64,000 bases of DNA from Paracoccaceae bacterium. Its GTDB lineage: Bacteria > Pseudomonadota > Alphaproteobacteria > Rhodobacterales > Rhodobacteraceae. Location of the stretch: NCBI GenBank assembly GCA_027489375.1, contig JAIXZW010000019.1, positions 214,326-278,325 of the forward strand, read 5' to 3'. The position numbers and the translations under genes were made by a program. Under the pieces are notes generated by a model, which made no database searches, was not told the origin of the DNA, and saw only the letters and a list, made by a program, of their open reading frames with translations. This document shows, piece after piece, positions 52,233 to 61,602 of the stretch; the stretch's first letter is position 1; the number at the start of each line of letters is the position of its first letter.

Positions 52233-53056
52233 GGTGTGACCTTGCGGAAGGCGAAGATGGCGAGGCCGAGTGCGGCGACGGGCCAAAGGACGAGGGAGAG
52301 CGCCGAGTGCCAGAGCGGGATGGTCGTTGCCGCCCCGCCCACGCCAGCAGCGGCAGCGGTCGCCTGCGAGGCGGCGAGGTTGTAAAGCCGGAAGGCATCG
52401 GCGGGGTTCACGAGCAGCAGCTTGGGAAAGAGCGACAGGGTGAATGCCCCGCCATCGTCGGCCACCACCCCCGCAAGAAGGCCGAGGTCGTAAAGCACGA
52501 CAAGGCCGAGCCACAGCCCCACGGCCAGCCCCGCCGCACCCGAGGGGCGACGGCTGAGGGCCGAAAGCGCATAGCCCGCGCCAAGGAAGGTCGCGCCCAG
52601 AAGGATCGAGGTCCATGTCAGCCGCCAGAGCGCGGACAGCCCTTGGGCGGCGTTGGCATCGGTGGCGAAGGCCGCGATGGCTGCCGCGCCGTAGCCCGCC
52701 GTCACCGCGAGCGCCAGCACGGCCAGATGGGCCAGCAGCTTGCCGCCAAGGATTTCGGCCCGCGCCACGGGATAGGCGAGGATGAGCGAGAGGGTTCCCC
52801 GCTCCACCTCTCCCGCAATGGCGTCGAAGGACATGAGCAGGGCGACGAGCGGCACGAGATAGACCGCAAGCGAGGTGAGCGAGGCCACGGTGACGGAAAG
52901 GCGGTCGACCCCCACCCCGCCCGTCGGCGCGGAGCCAGCGGCGGCAAGGACGAGCGAAAAGACGAGCATAAGCACCACGGCAATCGCCACCCAACGGTTG
53001 CGGAGCGCGATGCGGAATTCGGTGGAAGCGGTGGCAAGGATACGGTGAGGGGTCAT
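52229..53056 (-). CDS. nosY: NosY ABC transporter permease
   Basis: The protein has 275 aa with about six membrane segments, starting at WVAIAVVLMLVFSLVLAA. It contains GEVERGTLSLILAYPVARAEILGGKL near residue 85, typical of ABC-2 permeases such as NosY. It forms the NosFY ATPase-permease that, with NosD, matures the CuZ centre of N2O reductase. It overlaps nosF by 4 bp and nosL by 4 bp. Confidence 0.94.
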   Translation of the reverse strand: MTPHRILATASTEFRIALRNRWVAIAVVLMLVFSLVLAAAGSAPTGGVGVDRLSVTVASLTSLAVYLVPLVALLMSFDAIAGEVERGTLSLILAYPVARAEILGGKLLAHLAVLALAVTAGYGAAAIAAFATDANAAQGLSALWRLTWTSILLGATFLGAGYALSALSRRPSGAAGLAVGLWLGLVVLYDLGLLAGVVADDGGAFTLSLFPKLLLVNPADAFRLYNLAASQATAAAAGVGGAATTIPLWHSALSLVLWPVAALGLAIFAFRKVTP

Positions 53057-53949
53057 TGCCCGTCCCTTTTGCTGTAATGGCTGTAGATATCCTCGAGCGA
53101 GGGCGGCACGATTTCGATATCCGCCACCTTGGGGCGCAGGTCGGAAATGCGGGCGAGGAGGGGGAGCTTTTCGTCGGGGCGGCAGGTCAGACGCAATTCG
53201 CTTCCCGTGCGGATGGCTTGCGGAAGGGCGGCGGCAAGGTCGCTTGCATAGCCGTTGATCGCCGAGACGTGGATCGACACGGGCAGGTCGGCCTTGGCCC
53301 GCAGGTCGGACAGGCTGCCCGTCGCCACCATCCGCCCCTTGGACAGGATGACGATGCGGTCGGTCCGCGCCTCGACCTCGGTCAGTGCGTGGGAGGAGAG
53401 GAGGATGGAGGCACCCGTGGCGGCCAGTTCGTCGAGCAGCGCGTAGAAATCGCGGCGCGAGACGGGGTCGAGGCCGGAGGTGGGTTCGTCCAGCACCAGA
53501 AGCTTCGGGTGGCCGATCAGGGCTTGGGCAAGGCCGACGCGCTGGCGCATGCCCTTGGAATAGGTGCCGACACGGCGCTTGGCCGCATGGCCCAGCCCCA
53601 CGCGGTCGAGCAGCGCGGGGGCAAGGGCCGCACGTTCCCCGCGCAGGCGCAGGTAATGGCCGAGGTGTTCGAGCCCCGTCAGCGCGGGGTGGAAGGCCAC
53701 GTTTTCGGGCAGGTAAGCCACCTGTTGCCGCGCAAGGGCCGAACCGGGTGCTGCGCCGCAGATCGACACCTCGCCGCCCGAAGCGGGGATCAGGCCGAGG
53801 ATGATCTTCATCATCGTCGACTTGCCCGCGCCGTTATGGCCCAGAAGCGCCACCCGCTCGCCCGCGGCGATGGTGAAGGACACGTCCGTCAGGGCTGCGA
53901 CCTCGCCCCAGCGTTTACTGAGTTTCGATATCGTCAGTGTCGGTGTCAT
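53053..53949 (-). CDS. nosF: NosF ABC transporter ATP-binding protein
   Basis: The protein has 298 aa from MTPTLTISKLSK; an ATG 14 codons upstream (MRPKPPVAGRK) is the alternative. Walker A is GHNGAGKSTMMK near residue 37, the signature is YSKGMRQRVGLAQAL near 130, Walker B is LLVLDEPTSGLDP and the His-loop is LSSHALTEVE. It energises the NosDFY machinery for CuZ assembly. The start lies inside the last 35 bp of nosD. Confidence 0.94.
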   Translation of the reverse strand: MTPTLTISKLSKRWGEVAALTDVSFTIAAGERVALLGHNGAGKSTMMKIILGLIPASGGEVSICGAAPGSALARQQVAYLPENVAFHPALTGLEHLGHYLRLRGERAALAPALLDRVGLGHAAKRRVGTYSKGMRQRVGLAQALIGHPKLLVLDEPTSGLDPVSRRDFYALLDELAATGASILLSSHALTEVEARTDRIVILSKGRMVATGSLSDLRAKADLPVSIHVSAINGYASDLAAALPQAIRTGSELRLTCRPDEKLPLLARISDLRPKVADIEIVPPSLEDIYSHYSKRDGQ

Positions 53950-55240
53950 AGATGTTTCCTTGCGGCCAGCGACCGGTGGTTTCGGCCTCATAGCCTGCGA
54001 TATCGGACGGGACGGGGATGTCGGGCGGGGACATCAGCGGGAAGCTGTCGACCACCCCGCCCGGAAGCGTTGCGGGAAAGCTGGATTGGCTCCAGCGGAT
54101 CAGTTGCACGGCGGGCGCGCCGATCAGAAGGGCTGCGGCGGGTTGCGACCAGAGGATCTGGTCCATCATGTCATTCGGGCGGAAGACGCCATCGGCGATG
54201 CCGTCGCCGTCCAGGTCATAGGCGGGGTGGTCGGACCAGTAGTTGCCGTGGCCGTCATGGCTCCATTCCATATGGCGGGTGCCGACGTATTTGACCTGCA
54301 TCCGGTTGCCAACGAAGGCGTTGCCGGTCATCACGTTGCGCTCGGACCCTGCGGTGAAGTGGATGCCGATGCCGCAGCCCTGGAAGCGGTTGTCGAAGAT
54401 CAGGTTCTTGTGGGCGTTGTAGATGAAGAGGCATTTCTTCTGCCCGCCGCGGATCAGGTTGCCCGACACATCGGCGCTGTTGGCATAGTTCAGCATCAGC
54501 CCGTGGTCGCGGTCGTTCAGGGACAGGTTGTCCTTCACCACCACGCGGTCCGAGAACATGATCGCAAAGCCGAGGTGGTTGCCGACCGACACGTTGCCCT
54601 GAACCGTCGAGTCGTTGGTATACATGTAATGCACCGCAAAGCGCAGGTCGCGGAACAGGTTGTTGCGGTATGTCCCCTTGCGCGAGGCGTTGGAGAAGAT
54701 GCCGTCGCGGCCCCAGCGGACCGAGTTGCCCTCGACCACCGTTCCCGGCGCGTTCCAGACGTAGATGCCGTTGCCGCGTTCGATCATGCGGGGGTTCTGG
54801 CGGCCAAGGATCGTGTTGCCGCGCACGGTGCTGTCGTGGCTGCCGTGGACGTCGATGCCGTGCATGTTGCCCGAAAGGGTGTTGCCCTCGACCAGCGCGC
54901 GGTCGGCGCCTTTGACGATCTTGATCCCTGCGTCGAGGTTCTGGTTTTGCGACCCCGAACCCGTGACCGTCAGCCCGCGCAGCGTGACGTCATCGGCGGT
55001 GATGGAGACGACCGTTCCCTGCCCCTGCCCGTCGATGACGGCGGTGGGAGGACCTTGCAGCGTCAGGGAACGGTCGATGGTTACGGGGCCGAGATAGGCC
55101 CCGCCCGTCAGCCGCAGCACATCGCCGGGGGACGATCCGGCGATGGCTGCGGCCAGCGTGCCCGCCCCCGGCGGCACGTCCCGTTCCGCCGCAAGAAGCG
55201 GCGAGGCGAGAAGCGTCAGGATCAGGGGCAGGACGCGCAT
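53915..55240 (-). CDS. nosD: NosD periplasmic copper-processing protein
   Basis: The protein has 441 aa: Sec signal MRVLPLILTLLASPLLAA, then a right-handed beta-helix made of CASH-type repeats. Repeated units such as GNTLSGNMHGIDVHGS, NTILGRQNPRMIERGNGIYV and NDSTVQGNVSVGNHLGF run from about residue 100 to 330. NosD works with the NosFY ABC transporter and NosL to assemble the CuZ centre. It lies 3 bp after nosZ and overlaps nosF by 35 bp. Confidence 0.95.
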   Translation of the reverse strand: MRVLPLILTLLASPLLAAERDVPPGAGTLAAAIAGSSPGDVLRLTGGAYLGPVTIDRSLTLQGPPTAVIDGQGQGTVVSITADDVTLRGLTVTGSGSQNQNLDAGIKIVKGADRALVEGNTLSGNMHGIDVHGSHDSTVRGNTILGRQNPRMIERGNGIYVWNAPGTVVEGNSVRWGRDGIFSNASRKGTYRNNLFRDLRFAVHYMYTNDSTVQGNVSVGNHLGFAIMFSDRVVVKDNLSLNDRDHGLMLNYANSADVSGNLIRGGQKKCLFIYNAHKNLIFDNRFQGCGIGIHFTAGSERNVMTGNAFVGNRMQVKYVGTRHMEWSHDGHGNYWSDHPAYDLDGDGIADGVFRPNDMMDQILWSQPAAALLIGAPAVQLIRWSQSSFPATLPGGVVDSFPLMSPPDIPVPSDIAGYEAETTGRWPQGNIYDTDTDDIETQ

Positions 55241-55243
55241 GGG

Positions 55244-57193
55244 TCAGGCGGCCTTCGGTTCGACGAACATGCGGCCGCGCATTTCCATGTGCAGCGCGTG
55301 GCAGAACCACTGGCAGTAATACCAGTAGACCCCTGCCGCCGCCGCGACAAAGGTGACGGACGCTGTAGCCTGCGGCCCGATCTCCATCGCGACGCCGTGG
55401 TTGCCCATCGTGAAGCCGTGGGTCAGGTCGTCGATGTCGTCGAGGTTGGTGATGATGACCGTCACCTCGTCGCCTTCCTTCACGGTGAAGGATTCGAGCG
55501 CGTAGTTGGGCGCCTGGCTCGACATGTAGACGCGGACCTTGGTCGGGTCGTCCTTGTCGCGGATGACGGTATCCTGCCAGTCGTCAAGGTTGATCCCGTC
55601 CGCTTCGGCCTGCTTGCGGGTTTCGGCCCACATCGGATCCTGGCGGTCCCAGACGGATTTGATGTTCGTCATCTTCGAGGCATGGACGGCGATTGCGTCA
55701 TGCGGTTCGGCGAAGTTCGGGCCATCGTGGACGACCTTCATCTTGTCGCCCGAAATGTCGATGAGCTGGTCATTCTCGGGCTTCAGCGGGCCGACGTTCA
55801 GGAAGCGGTCCTTCGAGAATTTGCAGAGGCAGACGAGCCATTTGCCATCGGCTTCCAGCGTCTCGCCCATCGAGGTTTTCAGGTGGCCGGGCTGGTATTG
55901 CACGTCGACCTTGTCGAGGATCGGATCGACCTGTTCGCCGTTATAGGCGGCGATGGCCTTTTCGATGTTCCATTTGACGACCTGACTGTCGAGGAAGAGC
56001 GAGGTGTAGACATTGCCCTGCCCGTCGAAGGCGTTGTGCAGCGGGCCGAGGCCGAGTTCCGGTTCCGCCACCACGACCGAGCGCGGGTCGGCATCGGTGT
56101 CGAAGATGGTCTGCAGCTTGGTCACGTCGATCACCGTGACGGTGGGCGAGAGTTTCCCGCCGATGCAGAGGTGCTTCTTGTCGGGGGCCATGTTGCAGCC
56201 GTGGGGGTTGTTCGCCACGGGGATGTAACGGGTGTAGTTCTTGTTCTGGCCCTTGCGCCCGTCGATGACCTTGACGCCGTTCACCTCTTGGAAATCGCCG
56301 GAAGCGATGCCCTTTTCGATCTCGGCAATGTTGAAGACGACGACGTGGTCCATTTCGGAGGCCGTCATGTCGGCAAGGTTCATCCCCATTTCCGAGTTGT
56401 AGGAAGTGGAGAAGGCCCATTTGCCCTCATAGTCCGCATCGGTGTTGTCGAGGTTGCCGGACACCAGCACCTGCCATGCGACATCCCATTTGTCGGCATC
56501 GACGGCGGTGAAGACGTTCACATAGGTCGCCACATCGCCCATCGTGGTGCCGTCATTGACGAGCGGGGCTTCGTCTTCGCCGTTGCAGAAGACATAGTTG
56601 GTGCGGGGCCATTTCTGCGGGCGCAGGCCGTGGATGCCCTTGGCGTTCGGAATTTCGAGGATGGCATCGCATTTCATCACGTCACCGCGCACGCGGGCGA
56701 CGCGGGTGTTGGCCTTGTCGTTCATGTAGAGGAAGCGGCCGTCATACTTGCCTTCGGTAAAGGACATGTGGACGTGGTGCAGGTCGCCGTTGTCGTGGAC
56801 CTTCTTGCCATTGGCGGCGAGGAGCTTCTTGGTCTTTTCGGTCATCGTCCGCTGGTGGATGCGGATCGATTCATTCGTCTCGCCCCAGCCCGTGGCCGAG
56901 CAGCGGTTGAACACCGGAACGCGCATCAGTTCGCGCATCGAGGGGATGCCGAGGATGCGCATCTCGCCCGTCTGGCCCGAGGACCAGAAGCCGTAATATT
57001 CGTCCAGCATGCCGGGGGCGACTTCGATGCTCGCCTCGGCAGCGGCGGCGGCCCCTGCGGCAAGGGCGGAAAGCCCCACGGACCCCGAGCCGAGCGCGAG
57101 GCGCCCGCCGAAGGTGCCGGCGAGGGCCGCGCCCCCGGCGGTTGCGCCCAGAAGGCCACGGCGAGAGATGCCGGTTTTCATTTCCTCTGACAT
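55244..57193 (-). CDS. nosZ: nitrous-oxide reductase NosZ (clade I, Tat-exported)
   Basis: The protein has 649 aa from [17 protein letters not shown], which carries a twin-arginine signal. It reduces N2O to N2 in the periplasm. The N-terminal seven-bladed propeller has CuZ histidines in DLHHVHMSF near residue 130, [10 protein letters not shown] and NPHGCN. The C-terminal cupredoxin has the CuA site [12 protein letters not shown] near 630 and [13 protein letters not shown]. The Tat signal and domain layout mark a clade I enzyme, the type of denitrifying Proteobacteria. It is 12 bp after nosR. The track's 874-aa ORF runs into nosR. Confidence 0.98.
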   Translation of the reverse strand: MSEEMKTGISRRGLLGATAGGAALAGTFGGRLALGSGSVGLSALAAGAAAAAEASIEVAPGMLDEYYGFWSSGQTGEMRILGIPSMRELMRVPVFNRCSATGWGETNESIRIHQRTMTEKTKKLLAANGKKVHDNGDLHHVHMSFTEGKYDGRFLYMNDKANTRVARVRGDVMKCDAILEIPNAKGIHGLRPQKWPRTNYVFCNGEDEAPLVNDGTTMGDVATYVNVFTAVDADKWDVAWQVLVSGNLDNTDADYEGKWAFSTSYNSEMGMNLADMTASEMDHVVVFNIAEIEKGIASGDFQEVNGVKVIDGRKGQNKNYTRYIPVANNPHGCNMAPDKKHLCIGGKLSPTVTVIDVTKLQTIFDTDADPRSVVVAEPELGLGPLHNAFDGQGNVYTSLFLDSQVVKWNIEKAIAAYNGEQVDPILDKVDVQYQPGHLKTSMGETLEADGKWLVCLCKFSKDRFLNVGPLKPENDQLIDISGDKMKVVHDGPNFAEPHDAIAVHASKMTNIKSVWDRQDPMWAETRKQAEADGINLDDWQDTVIRDKDDPTKVRVYMSSQAPNYALESFTVKEGDEVTVIITNLDDIDDLTHGFTMGNHGVAMEIGPQATASVTFVAAAAGVYWYYCQWFCHALHMEMRGRMFVEPKAA

Positions 57194-57204
57194 GATCTGT
57201 CCTT

Positions 57205-59385
57205 TCAGTTGGAAACGGGTTTTGCGTTGGGATGGTTGCGCGGGATCGGCTTGAGGTCGGGGACCCCAGTCGTCTCGCGCCGTTTGAGTTTCTTGATGAC
57301 CACGGGGCAGGTGGTCTTGGACTGGTAGAGCACCTGACAGTGCAGGCAGTTCACGCATTCGTTCGGGTTGATCTCGCCCGTGGGGTGGATCGCCTGAACG
57401 GGGCATTGGTTGGCGCAGGTCTGGCAGGGGTTGCCGCATTCGTGGTAGCGCTTGAGCCAGTCGAACATCCGCAGGCGGGCGGGGATCGCCAGTGCCGCGC
57501 CAAGCGGGCAAAGGTAGCGGCAGTAGAAGCGTTCGACGAACAGCCCCGCCGCGAGCAGGCCCACGGCGTAGACAACGAAGGGCCATGCGCGGACGAATTT
57601 CAGGATGATCGCGGTCTTGAAGGGTTCGACCTCGGCCAGATGTTCGGCCTGTTCGATGCTCATCAGGCTTGCGCCGAAAAGGCCGAGGAAGATCATGTAT
57701 TTCACGGGCCAGAGCCGTTCGTGCAGACCCCAAGGCAGGGTCCATTGCGGCACATGCAGGGCGCGGGCGATCTTGTTCGTGATCTCTTGCAGCGCGCCGA
57801 AGGGGCAGAGCCAGCCGCAATAGGCGCCGCGTCCCCAGAACAGCAGGGCGGCGGCCACCGCGAACCACAGGATGAAGGTGAGCGGGTCAAGCAGGAACGC
57901 CTGCCACGAGAAGCCCGACACCAGCGCACCGAACAGGGCCATCAGGTTGACGACCGACAGTTGGGCGTTGGCATGCCAGCCGAGAAAGACGAGCGTCACC
58001 GTCAGGAAAGACATGCGGAACCAGAAGAAGGCCCGTTCATTCCGCGTGGCGAAGCCCTGGAAGAAGAACACGCCCGTCAGCACCAGCAGCATCGCGGCGA
58101 GGACGCCGATCTCGAGCTTTGATCCGAGCCAGATTTTCTTCCAAAGGTCGGCTTGGGCCGAGGTTTCCTCTTGTGCTGCGACCGCTTCGGCGGGGTTCGG
58201 CGCGGGGGGCGCGGCGGCTGCCACGGGGCGCAGGTATTGCGCGGGAAGCTGGTAGCCGAGGTCGAAGGTGGTGAAGAGTTTCTCCACCGGCCCCACCGCG
58301 CGTTGCACCAGAAGCTGGATGCGGAAGGGTTTGGCGGGGTCGAAGCCCGTGTCGGCGGGTATTTTGAAGATGTCGGCTTCGGCAAAGTCGGGCGCGTCGG
58401 GGGTGGCGACGGCGACAAGGCGGCGGTGCATCTTGTCGCGGAAGCGCACGGACACATCGTCCTGTATCAGCACGATCCGGTCGAAGATGCCGCCGCGCAC
58501 GTAGCCCGACCCTTTGAAGCTGTAGAGACCGCGCCCGACGATGACGATGGCTTGGTCGCCCTTTTGCAGCCAGCCTTGCAGGTTGGCGTTCTCGCTTTCG
58601 CCCAGGATCGCCTTGCCGATGGCGGGGACCGAGACGAGGGCGGTCTGCATCTCGACGAATGTGGTTTCGGGCGGTTCGGGTTGGGGGCGGGCGGCGGCGC
58701 GCTTGTCTACCAACGCGGCGAAGGCGGCGTTCACCTGCCCTACGTCGAGCGAGAGGCGGCGCAGGGTGCCGTCGCCCTCCATCTGCGTCCAGCTTGCGGG
58801 GGCGGCGGTGTCGGGGTTGATCTCGAACTGCGGCCCCGTGGCGGCGGCTTCGGGTTTCAACCCGCCAAGGCCGAGGGCGCGGGCGACCTTCAGTCCCGAG
58901 CGCACGATGGAATCGTCGATCACCATGACGGTCACGGTCGCGCCCGAGATGATGTCCACATCATGGGACGACCCGCCCGAGGCCGCTTCGGCCACCAGAT
59001 CGAGGCCGACATAGCCCGCCACCATCGCCTTGACCTTGGCATCGGGGATGCCGATCAGGACGATGGGTTCGGAGTGTTTGACCAGCTTTACGCCGATCAC
59101 ATGCGCCGTGTCGTCGATGGCGACCATCGTGTGGATCGGCTTGCCGGAATAACCCGTGGTGCCGACGAAATCCGAGGTGACGAAGGCCCAGCCCACCTGC
59201 TGCCCGCCCTTGAGCACGGGCGCGGCGGCGAGATCGTCACGGATCGCGCCGAAGCCGTCCGCGCCTGCCACCAGCTCGGCTGCGGGCACGTCGGGAAGGA
59301 GCTTTTGCAGGAAGCTCTCGGCCCGAGCGGGAAGCGCTGCGAAAAGCAGTAGCGCGAAGACAGCAAGCAGACGGGCGGGCGACAT
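57205..59385 (-). CDS. nosR: NosR membrane flavo-iron-sulphur protein
   Basis: The protein has 726 aa. The signal [22 protein letters not shown] precedes a periplasmic FMN-binding domain, whose FMN-acceptor site [14 protein letters not shown] is near residue 150. Membrane segments follow from about 430 ([17 protein letters not shown]). Cytoplasmic polyferredoxin modules have cysteines in [18 protein letters not shown], and [15 protein letters not shown] with CVNCLHCQ. NosR passes electrons from the quinol pool towards NosZ and supports nosZ expression. It is the first gene of the operon; its FNR box is at 59440. Confidence 0.97.
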   Translation of the reverse strand: MSPARLLAVFALLLFAALPARAESFLQKLLPDVPAAELVAGADGFGAIRDDLAAAPVLKGGQQVGWAFVTSDFVGTTGYSGKPIHTMVAIDDTAHVIGVKLVKHSEPIVLIGIPDAKVKAMVAGYVGLDLVAEAASGGSSHDVDIISGATVTVMVIDDSIVRSGLKVARALGLGGLKPEAAATGPQFEINPDTAAPASWTQMEGDGTLRRLSLDVGQVNAAFAALVDKRAAARPQPEPPETTFVEMQTALVSVPAIGKAILGESENANLQGWLQKGDQAIVIVGRGLYSFKGSGYVRGGIFDRIVLIQDDVSVRFRDKMHRRLVAVATPDAPDFAEADIFKIPADTGFDPAKPFRIQLLVQRAVGPVEKLFTTFDLGYQLPAQYLRPVAAAAPPAPNPAEAVAAQEETSAQADLWKKIWLGSKLEIGVLAAMLLVLTGVFFFQGFATRNERAFFWFRMSFLTVTLVFLGWHANAQLSVVNLMALFGALVSGFSWQAFLLDPLTFILWFAVAAALLFWGRGAYCGWLCPFGALQEITNKIARALHVPQWTLPWGLHERLWPVKYMIFLGLFGASLMSIEQAEHLAEVEPFKTAIILKFVRAWPFVVYAVGLLAAGLFVERFYCRYLCPLGAALAIPARLRMFDWLKRYHECGNPCQTCANQCPVQAIHPTGEINPNECVNCLHCQVLYQSKTTCPVVIKKLKRRETTGVPDLKPIPRNHPNAKPVSN

Positions 59386-59717
59386 TGGTGATTTCCGTTA
59401 ATTTCGTCTAGCCAATCGCATGCTGCGGCGCAGAGCGCCTTGATTTCGATCAATCCAAGCGAGAAGGGCGCAATTTTCGGACCGAGTGTCGGTCGCAGGT
59501 GGCGGGATTCCATATAGTATAATGAAATAATTGAAAAAAATTCTTCATGAATCCCAAACATGATTTTTTTAGACTGCTTCTGAAAGTCGGGTGCTGCGAT
59601 TATTTTTCATTAAATTGACAAATATCAATCATATCAGCGGGCAACATTAATCTTTCTTAAGATTGACTTTGATCAAGTCATGTTGAATTTCAGTCCCGTC
59701 CCAAGTGGAGTGATCCG
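59386..59717. promoter_or_regulatory. divergent nosR / fnr promoter region with three FNR-type boxes
   Basis: This is a 332-bp AT-rich intergenic stretch. TTGATTTCGATCAA at 59440-59453 is a perfect TTGAT-N4-ATCAA box, centred about 61 bp upstream of nosR. TTGACAAATATCAA at 59615-59628 and TTGACTTTGATCAA at 59663-59676 each have one perfect half; the latter is 42 bp before the regulator start. Such boxes bind FNR/FnrP/Dnr-type regulators at low oxygen or with NO. The divergent regulator may use them to activate nos and control itself. Confidence 0.85.
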
Positions 59718-60416
59718 ATGCGCCCCAGCGATCTGCCCGAGATTCGCCACCTGCCGCTGTTCAGCGAGATGCTTCAGGCAAATTTCGAACAGTTGATGCA
59801 GGGCGCCTATGCGCAGAACTTCCCCGCCGGAGTCGAGTTGATCCATCAGGGCGATCCGGCCGATTTTCTGCACATCGTCGTCGAAGGCGCGGTGGAGTTG
59901 TTTGCCGAATGGGGCGGGCAGTCCTGTACGATGGCGCTGGTGCAGCCGGTGGGCACCTTCATCCTTGCGGCCTGCATCAAGGATGCGCCTTACCTGATGT
60001 CGGCGCGGACGCTGGAAAAATCGCGGATCATCCTGATCCCCGCCCCCGATCTGCGGGCCGTGTTCCGGCGCGATCCCGAATTCGCGGTGTCCACGATCAA
60101 CGAGCTTGCGGGCTGTTACCGTGCGGTGGTGCGCCACGCGAAAGGTCTGAAGCTCCGCTCCTCGCGCGAGAGGGTGGCGGCCTATCTGGTCAAACACCTG
60201 CGCCGAGTCGCGCCACGGCAATGTTTCGATCTGCCGGTGGAAAAGCGGCTTATCGCCTCATACCTCGGGATGACTCCCGAAAATCTGTCGCGCACGCTGC
60301 GGCTTCTGGAGGCCGATGGCGTGACGGTGCTGGGCACGCGCGTCACGGTGACGGATTATGCCCGCCTTGCCGCCGTAGCCCAGCCCGATCCGCTGCTTGA
60401 CGGACCCGATCCATAG
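59718..60416 (+). CDS. Crp/Fnr-family regulator (Dnr/NnrR-like)
   Basis: The protein has 232 aa. The cyclic-nucleotide-binding-like sensor fold (residues 15-130) lacks the N-terminal cysteine cluster of FNR, so it does not use an oxygen-labile iron-sulphur cluster; haem/NO sensing as in Dnr is more likely. The C-terminal helix-turn-helix is RLIASYLGMTPENLSRTLRLL with the E--SR recognition triad that reads TTGAT half-sites, matching the boxes in its own promoter. It is divergent from nosRZDFYLX and is the likely activator of that operon. Confidence 0.9.
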   Translation: MRPSDLPEIRHLPLFSEMLQANFEQLMQGAYAQNFPAGVELIHQGDPADFLHIVVEGAVELFAEWGGQSCTMALVQPVGTFILAACIKDAPYLMSARTLEKSRIILIPAPDLRAVFRRDPEFAVSTINELAGCYRAVVRHAKGLKLRSSRERVAAYLVKHLRRVAPRQCFDLPVEKRLIASYLGMTPENLSRTLRLLEADGVTVLGTRVTVTDYARLAAVAQPDPLLDGPDP

Positions 60417-61139
60417 TCAACCCGGCTTGTCCTGCTGCGGCACCGTTCCCGGACCTCCGGCAAGCAGTTCGCGCATCAGCTTTTGCGTCATGGCCGCGCC
60501 GAAACTTTCCAGTCCGTCGACATGCAGCACAAAGGCGAAGGGTCCGCTGATCAGGTTGTCCGCGTAGTAGCGGGGCAATTCGGCGTCTTCCGTGGTGATC
60601 GCCAGCGCGTTGACGGTGATCCCCTTCCGTTCGGCGTGTGCCCGTGCCACGGCAAGCGAGATGACGGGTTTTCGCCCCGTCTCGAACGAGGCGCGGCCAT
60701 CGCCCGAAAGGTCGATCAATTGCCGCTCCGAACAATGGCCGGCAGCTTCGAACAGCGCCATCGCCGCCGCAAGCCCGTTGCCGATATGCGTATCCCCCGA
60801 CATCTGCCGCGGTGCGGCCAGAAGCGCTGCCGAAAAACGGGCGAGGTCGGCTGCCGAGGTGATGCGATGCCACGGCACCACCTGCGGTTGGTAGCTGCTG
60901 TCGCCCCAGAAGACTGCAGCCACGTCCACGACCCCCGCTTCGGCAAAGGCCAGTGTGACGGGCGGTGCCAGAAGTGCCGTGGCATAGCCCTGGCGCTGGA
61001 TGTCGAATTCGGTCCCGCTGATGCTGCCCGAAGCGTCGATTGCCAGCACGAGGCCCACATCCGCACAATCGGCCCGCGCCTGGGGCGCAGGGCAGGCCAA
61101 AAGGCCAGCGACCGCCGCCGCCAGAATGCGCAGCGTCAT
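60417..61139 (-). CDS. secreted VWA-domain protein (DUF1194)
   Basis: The protein has 240 aa: Sec signal MTLRILAAAVAGLLACPAPQARA, then a von Willebrand A domain with the MIDAS metal motif DASGSISG at residues 35-42 and a second conserved site LIDLSGDGRASFETG near 145. It matches DUF1194 alphaproteobacterial proteins, whose function is unknown. It is convergent with the Fnr regulator with no gap between the stops, and overlaps the small membrane protein upstream by 4 bp. Confidence 0.85.
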   Translation of the reverse strand: MTLRILAAAVAGLLACPAPQARADCADVGLVLAIDASGSISGTEFDIQRQGYATALLAPPVTLAFAEAGVVDVAAVFWGDSSYQPQVVPWHRITSAADLARFSAALLAAPRQMSGDTHIGNGLAAAMALFEAAGHCSERQLIDLSGDGRASFETGRKPVISLAVARAHAERKGITVNALAITTEDAELPRYYADNLISGPFAFVLHVDGLESFGAAMTQKLMRELLAGGPGTVPQQDKPG

Positions 61140-61351
61140 GTGAAGGCCAGACCCTGCCCGACAACCACACCGGCTACGAAGACGAAGCCGAGCAGGGAAA
61201 TACTGATCCGCCGCCGCGGGCGCTCGGCCAATTCGGCATGGACGGCTGCCAACAAGGCGGCATGTTCCGCGATTTCGGGGTTCAATTCGTCGAGCGAGCG
61301 GGCAAAGCGGCGGGTCGGGGTCGCCAGAGTCAGTTCATATCCGTGGTGCAT
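61136..61351 (-). CDS. small single-pass membrane protein, unknown
   Basis: The protein has 71 aa from MHHGYELTLATP, after GGGGAGG; the track's 115-aa start lies before that ribosome-binding site. A soluble N-terminal helix (LNPEIAEHAALLAAVHAELAE) leads to an RRR stop-transfer-like stretch and a C-terminal membrane segment, ISISLLGFVFVAGVVVGQGLAF. It overlaps the DUF1194 gene by 4 bp and probably works with it. I do not recognise the family. Confidence 0.72.
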   Translation of the reverse strand: MHHGYELTLATPTRRFARSLDELNPEIAEHAALLAAVHAELAERPRRRISISLLGFVFVAGVVVGQGLAFT

Positions 61352-61562
61352 AATGACCTCCCCAAGCGCGCCTGTGTCGCAGGCGGCCTGTCGTTTCCAA
61401 TGCCTGAACGATGGCACAGGTGGCGTTAGGCCAGCGCTAGGGTGACGCAACGGCACGGGCCTGCCGCGCAAGCGACGGCGCAACGCGGCGCAATTCCTGC
61501 GTTATTCGTGCGTTAGTTTCGGGTTTCTTGCCGGATTTCGGGGCCATGCCTTTGGCGATGGA

Positions 61563-61591
61563 TTGACAGACTCGGCTGGGTCCAAAACAAT
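61563..61591 (+). promoter_or_regulatory. candidate sigma-70 promoter for the SARP/BTAD regulator
   Basis: TTGACA (61563-61568) is separated by 17 bp from AACAAT (61586-61591). It would start transcription within about 10 bp of the TTG at 61603, so the true start codon of the next gene may lie slightly further in. Confidence 0.4.
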
Positions 61592-61602
61592 CTTAGGATT
61601 AG

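Noticed and set aside
53801-57190. 1129-aa plus-strand ORF in the track
   Set aside because: It lies antisense to nosD and nosZ, is rich in low-complexity His/Asp/Gly/Val, and is explained by high-GC codon bias of the minus-strand nos genes.
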